From contig JANMXL010000064.1 of assembly GCA_031380885.1 (NCBI GenBank), positions 6,155 through 70,154 of the forward strand: DNA of 64,000 nt, in the 5' to 3' direction. Made by a program: the position numbers and the translations under genes. Under the pieces are notes generated by a model. It was not told the origin of the DNA. It worked only from the letters and a program-made list of their open reading frames with translations, and searched no databases. Shown here in pieces: positions 35,783 through 45,153 of this stretch. How positions within the stretch are numbered: the first letter of the stretch is position 1; each line of letters begins with the position of its first letter. The stretch is from PBB1 sp031380885 (GTDB lineage Bacteria > Pseudomonadota > Gammaproteobacteria > Burkholderiales > Burkholderiaceae_C).

Positions 35783-37368
35783 GTCCCCGTCATGGTCTGC
35801 GCATGGCGGTGGTGCGGCGCGTGGTGAGCCAAGCTGGTCGGGTGGTGCGATGCATCGAGCGGATGCTGCGCCGTGGCCTCCTGCAGCAGGCTTGCCGCCC
35901 AGTGCTCTGCACTGTGCCGCTGCACCGTGGCGCGCAGGGCGAGCATCCGCGCGTGCTGCTCCGCGGGCAGCATGGTCAGCCCCTGGTGCAGGGCCTCGGC
36001 CACCTGCGCCAAGTGGTAAGGATTCACACACAGCGCGTCGATCAACTCGGCCGCCGCACCGGCGTGTTCACTGAGCACCAGCACCCCTTGTTTGTCGTCA
36101 CGTGCGGCGATGAATTCCTTGCAGACCAGGTTCATGCCGTCGTGCAGCGGGGTGACCAGGCAGACGTCAGCGGCACGGTAGGCGGCTGTCACGGCGACGC
36201 GGTCATGGCAGGTGTCCAGCAGCAACACCGGTGTCCACCCCGGCCGCACATAGCGCGCGTTGATGCGTGCGACTTCGTCGTGCACCTCCGCCTGGAACGC
36301 GGAATACGCGGGCAGTGTCGACCGGGTGGGTGCGGCGATCTGCACGAAGCGCAGTCGGCCTACCCATTCGGGATGCCTGACCAGCAGCTGCTCGACCGCA
36401 CGCAGCCGCTCGATCAGGCCTTTGGTGTAGTCGAAACGGTCGATGCCGACGATCAGCTTGCCGCCCACCGGCACCGACCAGCGCTGCGCAGCTTCGCGCC
36501 GGCTGTGCGCAACGGTCGGCATCGCCCCCACCTGTGCTGCAGTCGGCCAGGCGACCGACACCGCACAGTCGCGCACCTCGGTGAGCGAGCCCGCACGTTC
36601 CACTGGCCCGCTGACATCGGCGTCTAGCTGCAAACCGGCGCGCTGCACGCTGGCGTTGAAGTGATGCCTGTGAGTGGCCGTCTGGAAAGCCAGCGTGTCG
36701 CAGCCCAGCAATCCGGCAATCAGCTCACTCAGCCACGGGCAGATTTCCATTTGTTCCGGGTGTCCCCACGGGATGTGCCAGAAGCCCAGAATCCGCGCCT
36801 GCGGCAGGCGCTGCCGCACCAGCGCAGGGACCAGCGCGAGCTGGTAGTCGTGGACCCAGACGATCGGGTTGGCTCGCTGCGCTTCGTGCACCACCGCATC
36901 GGCGAAGCGCTGGTTCACGCGGCGATAGACAGCCCAGTCACTGTCGGTGAACGTCGGGCGCACATGAACCATGTGACACAAGGGCCACAACCCGCTGTTG
37001 GCGGCGCCGTCGCGGTAGCCGCGCTGCTCGTCGGCGCTGAGCCACAGATAACGCAACCGATAGCCGCCGAATAGATGCCCCGCGGTGGTGACTTGCCAGG
37101 TGTCGTCGGCGTCGGTGAATTGGCGGTCGGCATTGCCGCTGCCGTGGGCAATCCAGGTCCGGCTGCCGGCACCTCTTTGCATCACCGGCTCGATGGCGCT
37201 GACCAGACCGCTGGCCGGCTGCACCGCCTGAACGCCGTCACCTGCACGTTGAAGCGACCACGGTGCGCGGTCGGAGACGACGATCAGTTGCCGGTCGGGC
37301 AGCGTCGTGCCGGGCAAATGTCGCCATGGCGAACTGGCGGCTCGGGTCGTCTCGGCAAAGCGCGTCAT
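35779..37368 (-). CDS. otsA: Trehalose-6-phosphate synthase
   Basis: A 529-residue GT20 enzyme that joins UDP-glucose and glucose-6-phosphate. WVHDYQLALVPALVRQ, GFWHIPWGHPEQ, GIDRFDYTKGLIERLRAVE and PLHDGMNLVCKEFIAA match the family; the second (GFWHIPWGHPEQ instead of GFFLHIPFPP) is a variant. The ATG at 37368 is the first near the conserved domain, with no obvious ribosome-binding site, so the start is uncertain; a longer form to 37446 is possible. The C-terminal His/Ala tail (HPTSLAHHAPHHRHA) is unusual. Confidence 0.92.
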   Translation of the reverse strand: MTRFAETTRAASSPWRHLPGTTLPDRQLIVVSDRAPWSLQRAGDGVQAVQPASGLVSAIEPVMQRGAGSRTWIAHGSGNADRQFTDADDTWQVTTAGHLFGGYRLRYLWLSADEQRGYRDGAANSGLWPLCHMVHVRPTFTDSDWAVYRRVNQRFADAVVHEAQRANPIVWVHDYQLALVPALVRQRLPQARILGFWHIPWGHPEQMEICPWLSELIAGLLGCDTLAFQTATHRHHFNASVQRAGLQLDADVSGPVERAGSLTEVRDCAVSVAWPTAAQVGAMPTVAHSRREAAQRWSVPVGGKLIVGIDRFDYTKGLIERLRAVEQLLVRHPEWVGRLRFVQIAAPTRSTLPAYSAFQAEVHDEVARINARYVRPGWTPVLLLDTCHDRVAVTAAYRAADVCLVTPLHDGMNLVCKEFIAARDDKQGVLVLSEHAGAAAELIDALCVNPYHLAQVAEALHQGLTMLPAEQHARMLALRATVQRHSAEHWAASLLQEATAQHPLDASHHPTSLAHHAPHHRHAQTMTGT

Positions 37369-37699
37369 GGGTAGTGCATGCGGTGGTGGAGGGCGGCCAA
37401 TTCGGGCAATCGAGATACCCGCGCCCATCACCCAGCGGGCTGGCATCGGAATTGCCGCCTTTTCTGATTGAGCACCCGACGTTGGCGCGATTGCGCGACA
37501 GCCTTTGCGCAGATCTGCCCCAGAGGAATGTGGTGCACGCTGCCTCTGCGGGTTTGCTCACGGCGTTCGGCCGTGAACCCGTGGTGACGGACATGGGCGC
37601 TCTGCAAGAGCCTGCAGCGTCGGCAGCGCCGTTCGCCATGCCCGCACAGGCGCCACACGCCATGGGGTGCGCCGAGAACGTTGGTGCGTTGGTAGCCCG
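37369..37699. other. 331-bp spacer, no gene seen
   Basis: Between the otsA start and the next minus-strand stop I see no convincing gene on either strand; the open frames here have no protein-like character. A small hairpin (TCACGGC/GCCGTGA, about 37558-37576) is present and may end transcription of the upstream minus-strand gene. The region presumably also holds the otsA promoter. Confidence 0.5.
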
Positions 37700-38026
37700 T
37701 CAGCGGGCGCGGCGCAATAGGTCGCGTCGGCGAGTGTCGTCCAGTCCGGCGGTCGCGCGCAGATCGGTGTCGACCAGGCCCGCGTCCAGGTCCTTCTTCG
37801 CCTGCACCATCACATCCTGCGGGTGTGGGTTGACTTCGCCGGGCCTCTCATCGCGTTCGCTGGGCATCGGCAACCGTTGACCGTCCTGGGCCGGACGGGA
37901 TCCTGGTGCGGTGGGCGACCGGGCCACGCCGACATGGGCGTTGGGCTTTTGGGTCCGCGCCGATCGTTTGGCTGGCGGGGCCGAGTTGACGGTGGTGGGA
38001 GGCTGCGGTGCGGTCTGGCGTTTCAT
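37700..38026 (-). CDS. Small hypothetical protein
   Basis: A 108-residue hydrophilic protein, Pro/Ala/Arg-rich at the N-terminus and with a conserved-looking C-terminus (LPMPSERDERPGE, then VMVQAKKDLDAGLVDTDLRA). I recall similar short proteins with an ERDE...DLDAGxVDTDxR ending in Burkholderiales genomes, without known function. No signal peptide. Confidence 0.65.
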   Translation of the reverse strand: MKRQTAPQPPTTVNSAPPAKRSARTQKPNAHVGVARSPTAPGSRPAQDGQRLPMPSERDERPGEVNPHPQDVMVQAKKDLDAGLVDTDLRATAGLDDTRRRDLLRRAR

Positions 38027-38095
38027 CGGAAATCCTGTCGGTAAGTCTTGCCAGGGAGCGTGGCAAATCGTGCGCCCGCAGGGCGAATCGCTGTC

Positions 38096-40141
38096 TCAGC
38101 CGGCGCCGCTGACGCGGTGCTGCCAAGCGGCGAGCCTGTCGATCAGCGCCTGCGGATCGACAGGCTTGGTGTAGTGGTGGTCGAAGCCTGCGGCCTGCGA
38201 GCGGCGCTGGTCTTCTTGCTGCCCCCAACCGGTGAGCGCCACGATCAGCATGTCGGCGCCCCACGGTTCGCGGCGCAGGCGGCGTGCCACCTCGTGGCCG
38301 TCGAGCCCCGGCATGCCGATGTCGAGCAGCGCCACCTGCGGGCGCACCTGCGAGGCCAGCGCCAGCGCGCTCGGGCCATCGCTGGCCACATGCACCGTGT
38401 GGTGCTCCAGGCCCAGCAGCATCGCCAGGCTGTCGGCCGCATCCTGGTTGTCGTCGGCAATCAGGATCGACAGTGCAGCCTTCGGTTCTGTCGTGCTGCC
38501 AGTGTGCTGTGGCGCCGCCACGTCGAGCGGCACGGGCTTCGATCCGGTGAGCCTGACAGGCAGCAGCAGGCTGAAGGTGCTGCCGCAGCTAAGCCCGGCG
38601 CTCGCCGCGACCAGGCGCCCGCAGTGCAATTCGACCAGGCCGCGTGACAGTGCCAGCCCGATGCCCAAGCCGCCGTGCGCGTGGTGGCTGGCGTTTCGCA
38701 ACGGCGAAAACATGTCGAACACATAGGGCAGCTGTTCGGGCGTAATGCCGACGCCGTTGTCGCTGATGGCGATCGCCAGGGTGTCGGCATCGACCTGCGC
38801 GGTGATGCCGATGCGGCCACCAGGCTCGGTGTACTTCGCGGCGTTGAGCAGCAGGTTGGCCAGCACTTGCGACAGGCGCACCTCGTCGACCTCGACATCG
38901 ATCGACGGCAAGTCGATGTGCAGCGTGTGGCGCTTCTCGTCGAGCAGGGGCCGGGCGGTCTCGATGGCCGTCTGCACCACCTCACGCAGAGGCTGCTCAC
39001 GCAGGCTCAGCTCCAGCCGACCGGCCGAGATGCGCGAGATGTCCAGCAGGTCGTCGAGCAGCCAAGCCATGTGCCGGACCTGCCGGTTGATGATGTCCCG
39101 GCTGGCAGCCAGTTCGTCGGGGGTCAGGCCCGGGTGGCCGAGCACCGAAGCCGCGCTGCGGATCGGCGCCAGCGGGTTGCGCAGCTCGTGCGCAAGGATC
39201 GCCAGGAATTCGTCCTTGCGTCGATCGGCTTCGCGCAGCGCTTCAGACGCTTGCCGCGCCTCGGTCACGTCGATGTGCACACCGACCCATTCGCGCACCG
39301 ACCCGTCGATGTCCAACACCGGCACCGCGCGCACCGCATAGCGCCGCCAGCTGCCATCGAGGCTGCACACGCGGTGCTCCCATTCGAAGTTTCGCTGCTG
39401 GGCCACGGCCTGCTTCCAGGCTGCCAGCGTCGGTGCTGCGTCGTCAGGATGGACGGCGGCCGCCCAGCCATGGCCCTGGTACTGCGCCAGCGTCTGTCCA
39501 CTGATGGCCGCCCAGCCGGGCTGCTCGCCGACCATTTCACCCTGCGCGGTGTTGGTCCACATCAGGCCAACGGCGCGCACGGCAGCCTTGAAGCGCTCCT
39601 CGCTCAGGCGGCGGGACGATTCGGCCAGCTGCAGCCGGGCCTGGGCCTCGTCACGCAGGCGTTGCTCGATGCGCAGCGTGGCGCAGATGCAGAACAGGCC
39701 GACCACCGCGCCAGCGTCGTCGCGCACCGGGTGGTAGCTGAAGGAAAAACGGGTTTCAACCGGCACGCCGTCGCGCTGCACCGTCAACCGCAGGTCGTCG
39801 ATCTGCACGCTGTGACCGGCATCGACCCGGTCGAACAGCGGGCTGATGATCTGCCAAAGCTCGGGCCAAACCTGCCGCATCGGCTGACCGAGCGCTGCCG
39901 GATGACGCGTGCCGAGGATCGGTGCGTAGGCGTCGTTGTAGAAAAAAATCCGCTGCGGGCCCCATGCGACGAACATCGCTTCGCTGGCGCCGAGGATCAG
40001 GCCGGTCAACAGCCGCAATTCGGCCGGCCAGTCGGCGGGCGCACCGAGCGCCGCGACGGCGGCGCTGTCGACACCGTCGCGCAGCAGCCGTGCCGAGGCC
40101 CCGGGGTGATCGAGGAACGCAGGCGTTGGCGAGACGGGCAT
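38096..40141 (-). CDS. PAS-containing hybrid histidine kinase
   Basis: A 681-residue soluble sensor kinase. Two PAS-like domains: the first about 45-170 (AMFVAWGPQRIFFYNDAYAP), the second about 185-300 with the PAC end WVGVHIDVTEAR. The kinase core has the H-box ILAHELRNPLAPIRSA, N-box LLNAAKY, DNGVGITPE and GGLGIGLAL; a C-terminal receiver has DIGMPGLDGHE with acceptor Asp and YTKPVDP. No membrane helix, so it senses a cytoplasmic signal. Start taken at the ATG at 40141, divergent from the Crp/Fnr gene 129 bases away. Confidence 0.93.
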   Translation of the reverse strand: MPVSPTPAFLDHPGASARLLRDGVDSAAVAALGAPADWPAELRLLTGLILGASEAMFVAWGPQRIFFYNDAYAPILGTRHPAALGQPMRQVWPELWQIISPLFDRVDAGHSVQIDDLRLTVQRDGVPVETRFSFSYHPVRDDAGAVVGLFCICATLRIEQRLRDEAQARLQLAESSRRLSEERFKAAVRAVGLMWTNTAQGEMVGEQPGWAAISGQTLAQYQGHGWAAAVHPDDAAPTLAAWKQAVAQQRNFEWEHRVCSLDGSWRRYAVRAVPVLDIDGSVREWVGVHIDVTEARQASEALREADRRKDEFLAILAHELRNPLAPIRSAASVLGHPGLTPDELAASRDIINRQVRHMAWLLDDLLDISRISAGRLELSLREQPLREVVQTAIETARPLLDEKRHTLHIDLPSIDVEVDEVRLSQVLANLLLNAAKYTEPGGRIGITAQVDADTLAIAISDNGVGITPEQLPYVFDMFSPLRNASHHAHGGLGIGLALSRGLVELHCGRLVAASAGLSCGSTFSLLLPVRLTGSKPVPLDVAAPQHTGSTTEPKAALSILIADDNQDAADSLAMLLGLEHHTVHVASDGPSALALASQVRPQVALLDIGMPGLDGHEVARRLRREPWGADMLIVALTGWGQQEDQRRSQAAGFDHHYTKPVDPQALIDRLAAWQHRVSGAG

Positions 40142-40270
40142 GCCCGATGGTATGCGCCGCTCATATTCGACCGCAAGTTGATGCGAAGGCAAATTGGCGT
40201 CGGTCCGGCACGCCGTTTGCCGATGGGTGGCATGAAATGCCTTTGCGAATCTCCTCCTCGACGCTTTGCG

Positions 40271-41023
40271 ATGCCGATCCCGATGCCGCTGCACAGCGCG
40301 GCGCTGGACATCAGCCAGAGTGCCCACAGGAACGGCCTGCTGGCGCGGTTGCCCGAGGCGGCGTGGCAGCGCTGGCTGCCACAGCTCGAATGGGTCGACC
40401 TGCCGCAGGGCCACGTGCTGCATGAATCGGGCACGTCGCTCGCGCACGCCTACTTCCCGACCACCGCCATCGTGTCGCTGCTCAATGTGACGCAGGACGG
40501 CGCTTCGACTGAGATCGCTGCGGTCGGCAATGAAGGCGTGGTCGGGGTGTCACTGTTCATGGGCGGGGTGTCGGCCTGCAGCCGTGCCGTCGTTCAAAGC
40601 GCCGGCTTCGGGTTGCGGCTGAAGGCGCATGCGATGCGCGCCGAGTTCGAACGTTCCTCGGAAGTGATGCAGGTGCTTCTGCGCTACACCCAGGCCCTGA
40701 TGACGCAGATGGGGCAGACGGCGGTGTGCAATCGCCACCACTCGATCGACCAGCAGCTGTGCCGCTGCCTCCTGCTGAACCTGGACCGGCTGGGCGGCAA
40801 CGAGATCGTGATGACGCACGAGCTGATCGCAGGCACCCTGGGCGTGCGCCGCGAAGGCGTTACCGAGACGGCGCTGAAGTTGCAAGCGGCCGGATTGATC
40901 CGCTATGCGCGCGGGCACATCACCGTGCTCGACCGTGGTGGTCTGGAGCGCCGCGCCTGTGAGTGCTATTCGGTGGTGAGAAAGGAATACGACAGCCTTC
41001 TGACCGACCAACTGGCAGCCTGA
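40271..41023 (+). CDS. Crp/Fnr family transcription regulator
   Basis: A 250-residue regulator with a cyclic-nucleotide-binding-type beta-roll (HVLHESGTSLAHAYFPT, EIAAVGNEGVVGVSLFMGG) and a C-terminal winged helix (HELIAGTLGVRREGVTETAL). The FNR iron-sulfur cysteines are absent. ATG codons lie upstream (40229, 40238) but the one at 40271 fits family length. It is divergently arranged with the PAS hybrid kinase, so the two could share control. Confidence 0.88.
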   Translation: MPIPMPLHSAALDISQSAHRNGLLARLPEAAWQRWLPQLEWVDLPQGHVLHESGTSLAHAYFPTTAIVSLLNVTQDGASTEIAAVGNEGVVGVSLFMGGVSACSRAVVQSAGFGLRLKAHAMRAEFERSSEVMQVLLRYTQALMTQMGQTAVCNRHHSIDQQLCRCLLLNLDRLGGNEIVMTHELIAGTLGVRREGVTETALKLQAAGLIRYARGHITVLDRGGLERRACECYSVVRKEYDSLLTDQLAA

Positions 41024-41182
41024 TGCCCTCCAGCCCGCCGCGTTGCATTCGGCCGCGGAACTTCGCTGCACCGCGGTGACGCCCTGGTCGGTGCCCGTCG
41101 CCCCTCTATCATTGGCGATGCTCGGGCGATGCCGCCGCCACCGCGGTTGTAGCTCAGCCTGAGATTGCCTCTTTTACCGCCC

Positions 41183-42481
41183 ATGCCGCGCCCGATCACT
41201 GCTGCTGCCTCCCGCTTTTTCACCGCCGCATGGGCCGCCCTGGCGGTTTCATTGACGGTCATCCCCGCCGCACAGGCCCAGCTTCGGGTCGAGATGTCGG
41301 GGGTCGGCGCCTCCCAGGTGCCGATTGCGGTGGTGGGCTTCCGGCATGAGGAAACCCTCGCGCAGCCGCTGTCGCAGATCGTGCGGGCCGACCTGGAGCG
41401 CAGCGGCCTGTTTCGCGCGGTCGATGCACCGGGCGTGCTCGACGAGGCCGCCCAACCGGCCATGGCCGACTGGCGGCGCCGCGCCGCCGATGCGCTGGTC
41501 GGCGGCTCGGTGACGCGGCTGGCCGACGGCCGCTACGACGTGCGCTTCAAACTGTGGGACGTGGTCAAGGGCGCTGAGCTGGGCGCACAAAGCACGGTGG
41601 TCGCGGCCGCCGACCTGCGGCTGGCAGCGCACCGCATCGCCGACTTCATCCATGAAAAGCTGACCGGTCAGAAGGGCGTGTTCTCAACGCGCATCGCCTA
41701 CGTCACCCGGATGGGCAAGCGCTACACGCTGAACATCGCCGATGCCGATGGCGAAGGCGGGCAGATCGCCTTGAACAGCGCCGAGCCGATCATTTCGCCG
41801 GCCTGGTCACCCGATGGCCGCGAACTGGCCTATGTGTCGTTCGAGACCCAGAAGGCGGTGGTCTACGTGCAGGACGTGGCCAACGGCAAGCGGCGACCAG
41901 TCGCGAATTTTCGCGGCTCGAACAGCGCACCGGCCTGGTCGCCCGATGGCCAGACGCTGGCGGTGACCTTGTCGCGCGACGGTGGCTCGCAGATCTACCT
42001 GATGGGGCGCAACGGCGACAACGTTCGCCGGCTCACGCAAAGCATCGGCATCGACACCGAGCCGGTGTTCTCGCCCGACGGCCGCAGCATCTACTTTGTC
42101 AGCGACCGCAGTGGTGGGCCGCAGGTGTACCGCATCCCGACGGGTGGCGGCGCGGCCGAGCGGATCACCTTTGCGGGCAGTTACAACATCAGCCCGGCGA
42201 TCAGCCCTGACGGGCGCACCCTGGCCTATGTGTCGCGCGAAGGCAATGCCTTCCGGCTGTATGTGCAGGACCTGTCCGGCGGCGCGCCGATGTCGGTCAG
42301 CAACACCACCGACGACGAGAGCCCGAGCTTTGCACCGAACGGCCGTTCGATCATCTATGCGTCGCGCGCGCAGGGCCGCGATGTGTTGCTGACCACCTCG
42401 CTGGACGGCAAGATCAGATCGCGCCTGGTGTCGTCGTCGGCCGATGTGCGCGAGCCGGTCTGGGGGCCTTACGGGCGCTGA
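41183..42481 (+). CDS. tolB: Tol-Pal system protein TolB
   Basis: A 432-residue periplasmic beta-propeller protein. The signal peptide ends near AAQAQ (about residue 33); an N-terminal domain follows (PIAVVGFRHEE, IVRADLERSGLFR), then six WD-like repeats with SPAWSPDGRELAYVS, SAPAWSPDGQTLAVT and TEPVFSPDGRSIYFVS. It binds Pal and helps constrict the outer membrane during division. The ATG at 41183 is preferred over the TTG at 41165. It is the first gene of tolB-pal-cpoB; tolQRA are not upstream. Confidence 0.96.
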   Translation: MPRPITAAASRFFTAAWAALAVSLTVIPAAQAQLRVEMSGVGASQVPIAVVGFRHEETLAQPLSQIVRADLERSGLFRAVDAPGVLDEAAQPAMADWRRRAADALVGGSVTRLADGRYDVRFKLWDVVKGAELGAQSTVVAAADLRLAAHRIADFIHEKLTGQKGVFSTRIAYVTRMGKRYTLNIADADGEGGQIALNSAEPIISPAWSPDGRELAYVSFETQKAVVYVQDVANGKRRPVANFRGSNSAPAWSPDGQTLAVTLSRDGGSQIYLMGRNGDNVRRLTQSIGIDTEPVFSPDGRSIYFVSDRSGGPQVYRIPTGGGAAERITFAGSYNISPAISPDGRTLAYVSREGNAFRLYVQDLSGGAPMSVSNTTDDESPSFAPNGRSIIYASRAQGRDVLLTTSLDGKIRSRLVSSSADVREPVWGPYGR

Positions 42482-42574
42482 TGGCTGCCTCCGGTTGGCC
42501 GTCGTCGATGCGCCTACTCAGTTGTTCTGCTGTCCCGTACCACTGATAATTTGTTCACTTCACAAGGAGTCCTC

Positions 42575-43132
42575 ATGAACACGAATTCCATGCCATTTCG
42601 CCCGACTCAACGACTGCTCTGGGCTGCGCTGTGCGCTATGGCGCTGGAGGGCTGCGGTTCCAACGTGAAGCTCGACGACAAGAACGTGCCGGTGGAAACG
42701 CGCAGTGGCACCGGCGTCGACACCAGCTCGGCAGGCACGCCGCAATCGCAGGTCACCCCGGTCGATTTGACGAAAAACAGCGGTGGCACTGGTTTGTTCG
42801 CCAGCACCGGCAAGGTGGTGTACTTCGACTTCGACAGCTACACCGTGCGCGACGACGCCCGCCCGGTGATCGACGCGAACGCCAAGGTGCTGGCGGCGAA
42901 CAAGACGGCGAAACTGGCCGTCGAAGGCCACACCGACGAACGCGGCGGTCGCGAATACAACCTGTCGCTGGGTCAGAAGCGCGCTGAAGCGGTGGTGCGT
43001 GCGCTGACCCTGGCGGGTGCGACCGATGGCCAGCTGGAAGCCACCAGCTTCGGCAAGGAGCGCCCGGCCGTCGCCGGCAGCGACGAAGCGGCTTATGCGA
43101 AGAACCGCCGCGTCGAGCTGGTCGCCCGTTGA
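42575..43132 (+). CDS. pal: Peptidoglycan-associated lipoprotein
   Basis: A 185-residue outer-membrane lipoprotein. The lipobox is LEGC (Cys27), followed by a Thr/Ser/Gly linker and an OmpA-like peptidoglycan-binding domain (VVYFDFDSYTVRDDARPVI, VEGHTDERGGREYNLSLGQ, NRRVELVAR). AAGGAG lies 10 bases before ATG 42575. It anchors the outer membrane to the wall and is handled by TolB. Confidence 0.97.
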   Translation: MNTNSMPFRPTQRLLWAALCAMALEGCGSNVKLDDKNVPVETRSGTGVDTSSAGTPQSQVTPVDLTKNSGGTGLFASTGKVVYFDFDSYTVRDDARPVIDANAKVLAANKTAKLAVEGHTDERGGREYNLSLGQKRAEAVVRALTLAGATDGQLEATSFGKERPAVAGSDEAAYAKNRRVELVAR

Positions 43133-43142
43133 GGGCGTGCCG

Positions 43143-43928
43143 ATGAGCGCCGCGCCGGTCAGGCGGAACACGGGGGTGGCGCCTTGGACGACCGCTGCCT
43201 GTTTGGTGCTGGCGCTGTCGGCACCGGCTGCACAGGCTGGGCTGTTCGATGACGACGAGGCGCGCCGCGCGATCCTCGACCTGCGCCAGAAGATCGAGCA
43301 GAGCAACGAGCAGGCCCGTGCGGCCCAGGCCGAGCAGATTGCGCAGCTGCGTGCCAGCCTGGCCGACCTGAGTCGGCAGCTTGACCTGATGCGCACCGAA
43401 AACGCCAGCCTGCGCGGCCAGGTCGAGCAAATGGCGCGCGACGTCAGCCTGATGCAGGTCCAGATGAAAGATCTGAAGCAAGGCTACGACGAGCGCCTCG
43501 CCCGCGTCGAGCCGCAGAAGGCCTCGGTCGATGGCCGCGAGTTCACGGCCGACGCCGAGGAAATTCGTCGATACGACGCCGCGATGGCACAGGTGCGCAG
43601 TGGTGACTTCGCCGCTGCCGCCACCTCGCTGGCGGTGTTTCGCAGCCGCTACCCGAGCAGCGGCTACGGCCAGTCGGTGCTGTTCTGGCTGGGCAATGCG
43701 CAGTACGGCAAACGCAGCTATGCCGACGCCATTTCGTCGTTCCGCAGTTTCGCCACCAGCTACCCCGGCGACCTGCGTGCGCCCGAGGCGCTGCTGGCGA
43801 TCGCGAACTGCCAGTTCGAGCTGAAAGACACGAGGGCCGCGCGCCGGGCGCTTGATGAGCTGTTCAAGACCTATCCGGACTCCGAGGCAGCGCAAGCGGG
43901 CAAGGCACGTCTCGCTGCGCTGAAGTGA
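43143..43928 (+). CDS. cpoB: Cell division coordinator CpoB (YbgF)
   Basis: A 261-residue periplasmic protein: signal peptide (about 1-33, AAQAG), an N-terminal coiled coil (EARRAILDLRQKIEQSNEQ through MQVQMKDLKQGYDE) and three TPR-like repeats (AAAATSLAVFRSRYPSS, ADAISSFRSFATSYPGD, ARRALDELFKTYPDS). Ten bases after pal. CpoB couples outer-membrane constriction by Tol-Pal to septal wall synthesis. Its stop overlaps the tcdA GTG by four bases. Confidence 0.95.
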   Translation: MSAAPVRRNTGVAPWTTAACLVLALSAPAAQAGLFDDDEARRAILDLRQKIEQSNEQARAAQAEQIAQLRASLADLSRQLDLMRTENASLRGQVEQMARDVSLMQVQMKDLKQGYDERLARVEPQKASVDGREFTADAEEIRRYDAAMAQVRSGDFAAAATSLAVFRSRYPSSGYGQSVLFWLGNAQYGKRSYADAISSFRSFATSYPGDLRAPEALLAIANCQFELKDTRAARRALDELFKTYPDSEAAQAGKARLAALK

Positions 43929-44752
43929 ACGCGCCGCAGGCCATCGACGACGCGCCGGTGGCCGATCTCGAACGCCGCTTTGGCGGTCTGCGCCGGCTGC
44001 ACGGCGATGCGGCCTACGACCGTTTGCGCGCGGCCCGCATCGCGGTGGTCGGCCTCGGTGGCGTGGGCTCCTGGGCTGCCGAAGCGCTGGCGCGCTGTGG
44101 CGTGGCGGAGTTGACGCTGATTGACCTGGACCATGTGTCGGAAGGCAACATCAACCGCCAGGTGCAGGCGCTAGGGTGCACGGTCGGCCAGTCCAAGGCG
44201 CTGGCGTTGTGCGAGCGCCTGGCCGACATCCATCCCGGCTGCGTGTTGCGGCCGATCGAGGAATTTGTCGAGGCGGGCAACTGGCCGGCGCTGCTGTCGC
44301 AGCCGGTCGATGCGGTGATCGACGCTTGTGACCAGGTGCGTGCCAAGGCGGTGCTCGCCGCCTGGGCGATCGGTACGGGTACCGCCTTTGTCAGCGTCGG
44401 CGCCGCCGGCGGAAAGCAACACCCGCAGGCTGTCGAGGTCAGTGATCTGACTGATGTGACGCACGATCCGTTGCTGGCCTCGCTGCGCCAGCGCCTGCGT
44501 CAGCACCATGGCGCCGCGCGCCACGGGCCCATCGGCATCCGCTGTGTCTACTCTCGTGAAGCAGTGCGTCAGCCGACCGCGTCCTGCGACACCGAAGGCA
44601 ACCTGAACTGCCATGGCTACGGATCGAGCGTGACAGTGACCGCGACCTTCGGCATGGTCGCCGCAAGCGAGGTCGTGCGTGCCTGGTTGAGTCGCCAAGT
44701 GCCGCCGCTGCGCACACACGCGCCGCCAACAGGCGCGGAAGTCGGGCTATAA
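43925..44752 (+). CDS. tcdA: tRNA threonylcarbamoyladenosine dehydratase
   Basis: A 275-residue E1-like enzyme that cyclises t6A37 to ct6A in ANN-decoding tRNAs, with ATP. The GLGGVGSWAAEAL nucleotide motif is at 43-55, then LIDLDHVSEGNINRQ, DACDQVRAK and the C-terminal YGSSVTVTATFGM. GTG start at 43925 within the cpoB stop. Two tRNA-Lys genes follow; t6A/ct6A is found at position 37 of tRNA-Lys, but the adjacency may be chance. Confidence 0.92.
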   Translation: MNAPQAIDDAPVADLERRFGGLRRLHGDAAYDRLRAARIAVVGLGGVGSWAAEALARCGVAELTLIDLDHVSEGNINRQVQALGCTVGQSKALALCERLADIHPGCVLRPIEEFVEAGNWPALLSQPVDAVIDACDQVRAKAVLAAWAIGTGTAFVSVGAAGGKQHPQAVEVSDLTDVTHDPLLASLRQRLRQHHGAARHGPIGIRCVYSREAVRQPTASCDTEGNLNCHGYGSSVTVTATFGMVAASEVVRAWLSRQVPPLRTHAPPTGAEVGL

Positions 44753-44767
44753 TTCCAGGTTGTTCCG

Positions 44768-44843
44768 GGGTTGTTAGCTCAGTTGGTAGAGCAGCGGACT
44801 TTTAATCCGTAGGTCGTGGGTTCGAGTCCCGCACAACCCACCA
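44768..44843 (+). tRNA. tRNA-Lys (UUU)
   Basis: A 76-base tRNA with encoded CCA. The acceptor stem GGGTTGT/ACAACCC is perfect, the D-arm reads AGCTCAGTTGGTAGAGC, the anticodon loop CTTTTAA has TTT at its centre, and the T-arm holds GTTCGAGTC. Codes for lysine (AAA/AAG). Confidence 0.97.
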
Positions 44844-44881
44844 CCGGCACACATCGTTTTCATCCGAAGGCGTCAAGCTTC

Positions 44882-44957
44882 GGGCTCTTAGCTCAGTTGG
44901 TAGAGCAGCGGACTCTTAATCCGTAGGTCGAGTGTTCGAGTCACTCAGGGCCCACCA
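44882..44957 (+). tRNA. tRNA-Lys (CUU), integration target
   Basis: A 76-base tRNA with CCA. The acceptor is GGGCTCT/AGGGCCC (one T-G pair); the anticodon loop CTCTTAA has CTT, reading AAG. The T-arm is GAGTG-TTCGAGT-CACTC. Its 3' 47 bases (44911-44957) recur at 46210-46256, so it is the attachment site of a small island. Confidence 0.95.
44911..44957 (+). repeat. Direct repeat, left copy (tRNA 3' end)
   Basis: These 47 bases run from the anticodon stem to the CCA of tRNA-Lys(CUU) and match 46210-46256 with one difference (A at 44918, T at 46217, in the anticodon loop). This is the expected left attachment site, where the island restored an intact tRNA. Confidence 0.85.
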
Positions 44958-44977
44958 AAAATTAAGTGTTGAAGATC

Positions 44978-45012
44978 AACGGCCTGGCGGAAACGCTAGG
45001 CCGTTTTGTTTG
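44978..45012 (+). terminator. Terminator after the tRNA-Lys genes
   Basis: AACGGCCTGGCG (44978-44989) pairs with CGCTAGGCCGTT (44994-45005; one G-T pair) around a GAAA loop, followed by TTGTTTG. It lies 20 bases after the tRNA CCA and probably ends the tRNA transcript. Confidence 0.85.
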
Positions 45013-45153
45013 TGTCGACGACCTCGCGAGACCGCGATGTTCATGGCATCAGCACAGAATCGGCACGCGCTGAGACTGGTGCCGACAGCCACGCGCTATG
45101 GTCAACCGGCAGGTTGCGAATCGATGCAAAGAAGGCGACATTCGACGCCGAAT

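Noticed and set aside
44932..45153. N-terminal extension of the MNT gene starting inside the tRNA
   Set aside because: The frame begins in the tRNA 3' half, and a similar text reappears after the second repeat simply because the tRNA sequence is copied. The winged helix begins only at 45154.
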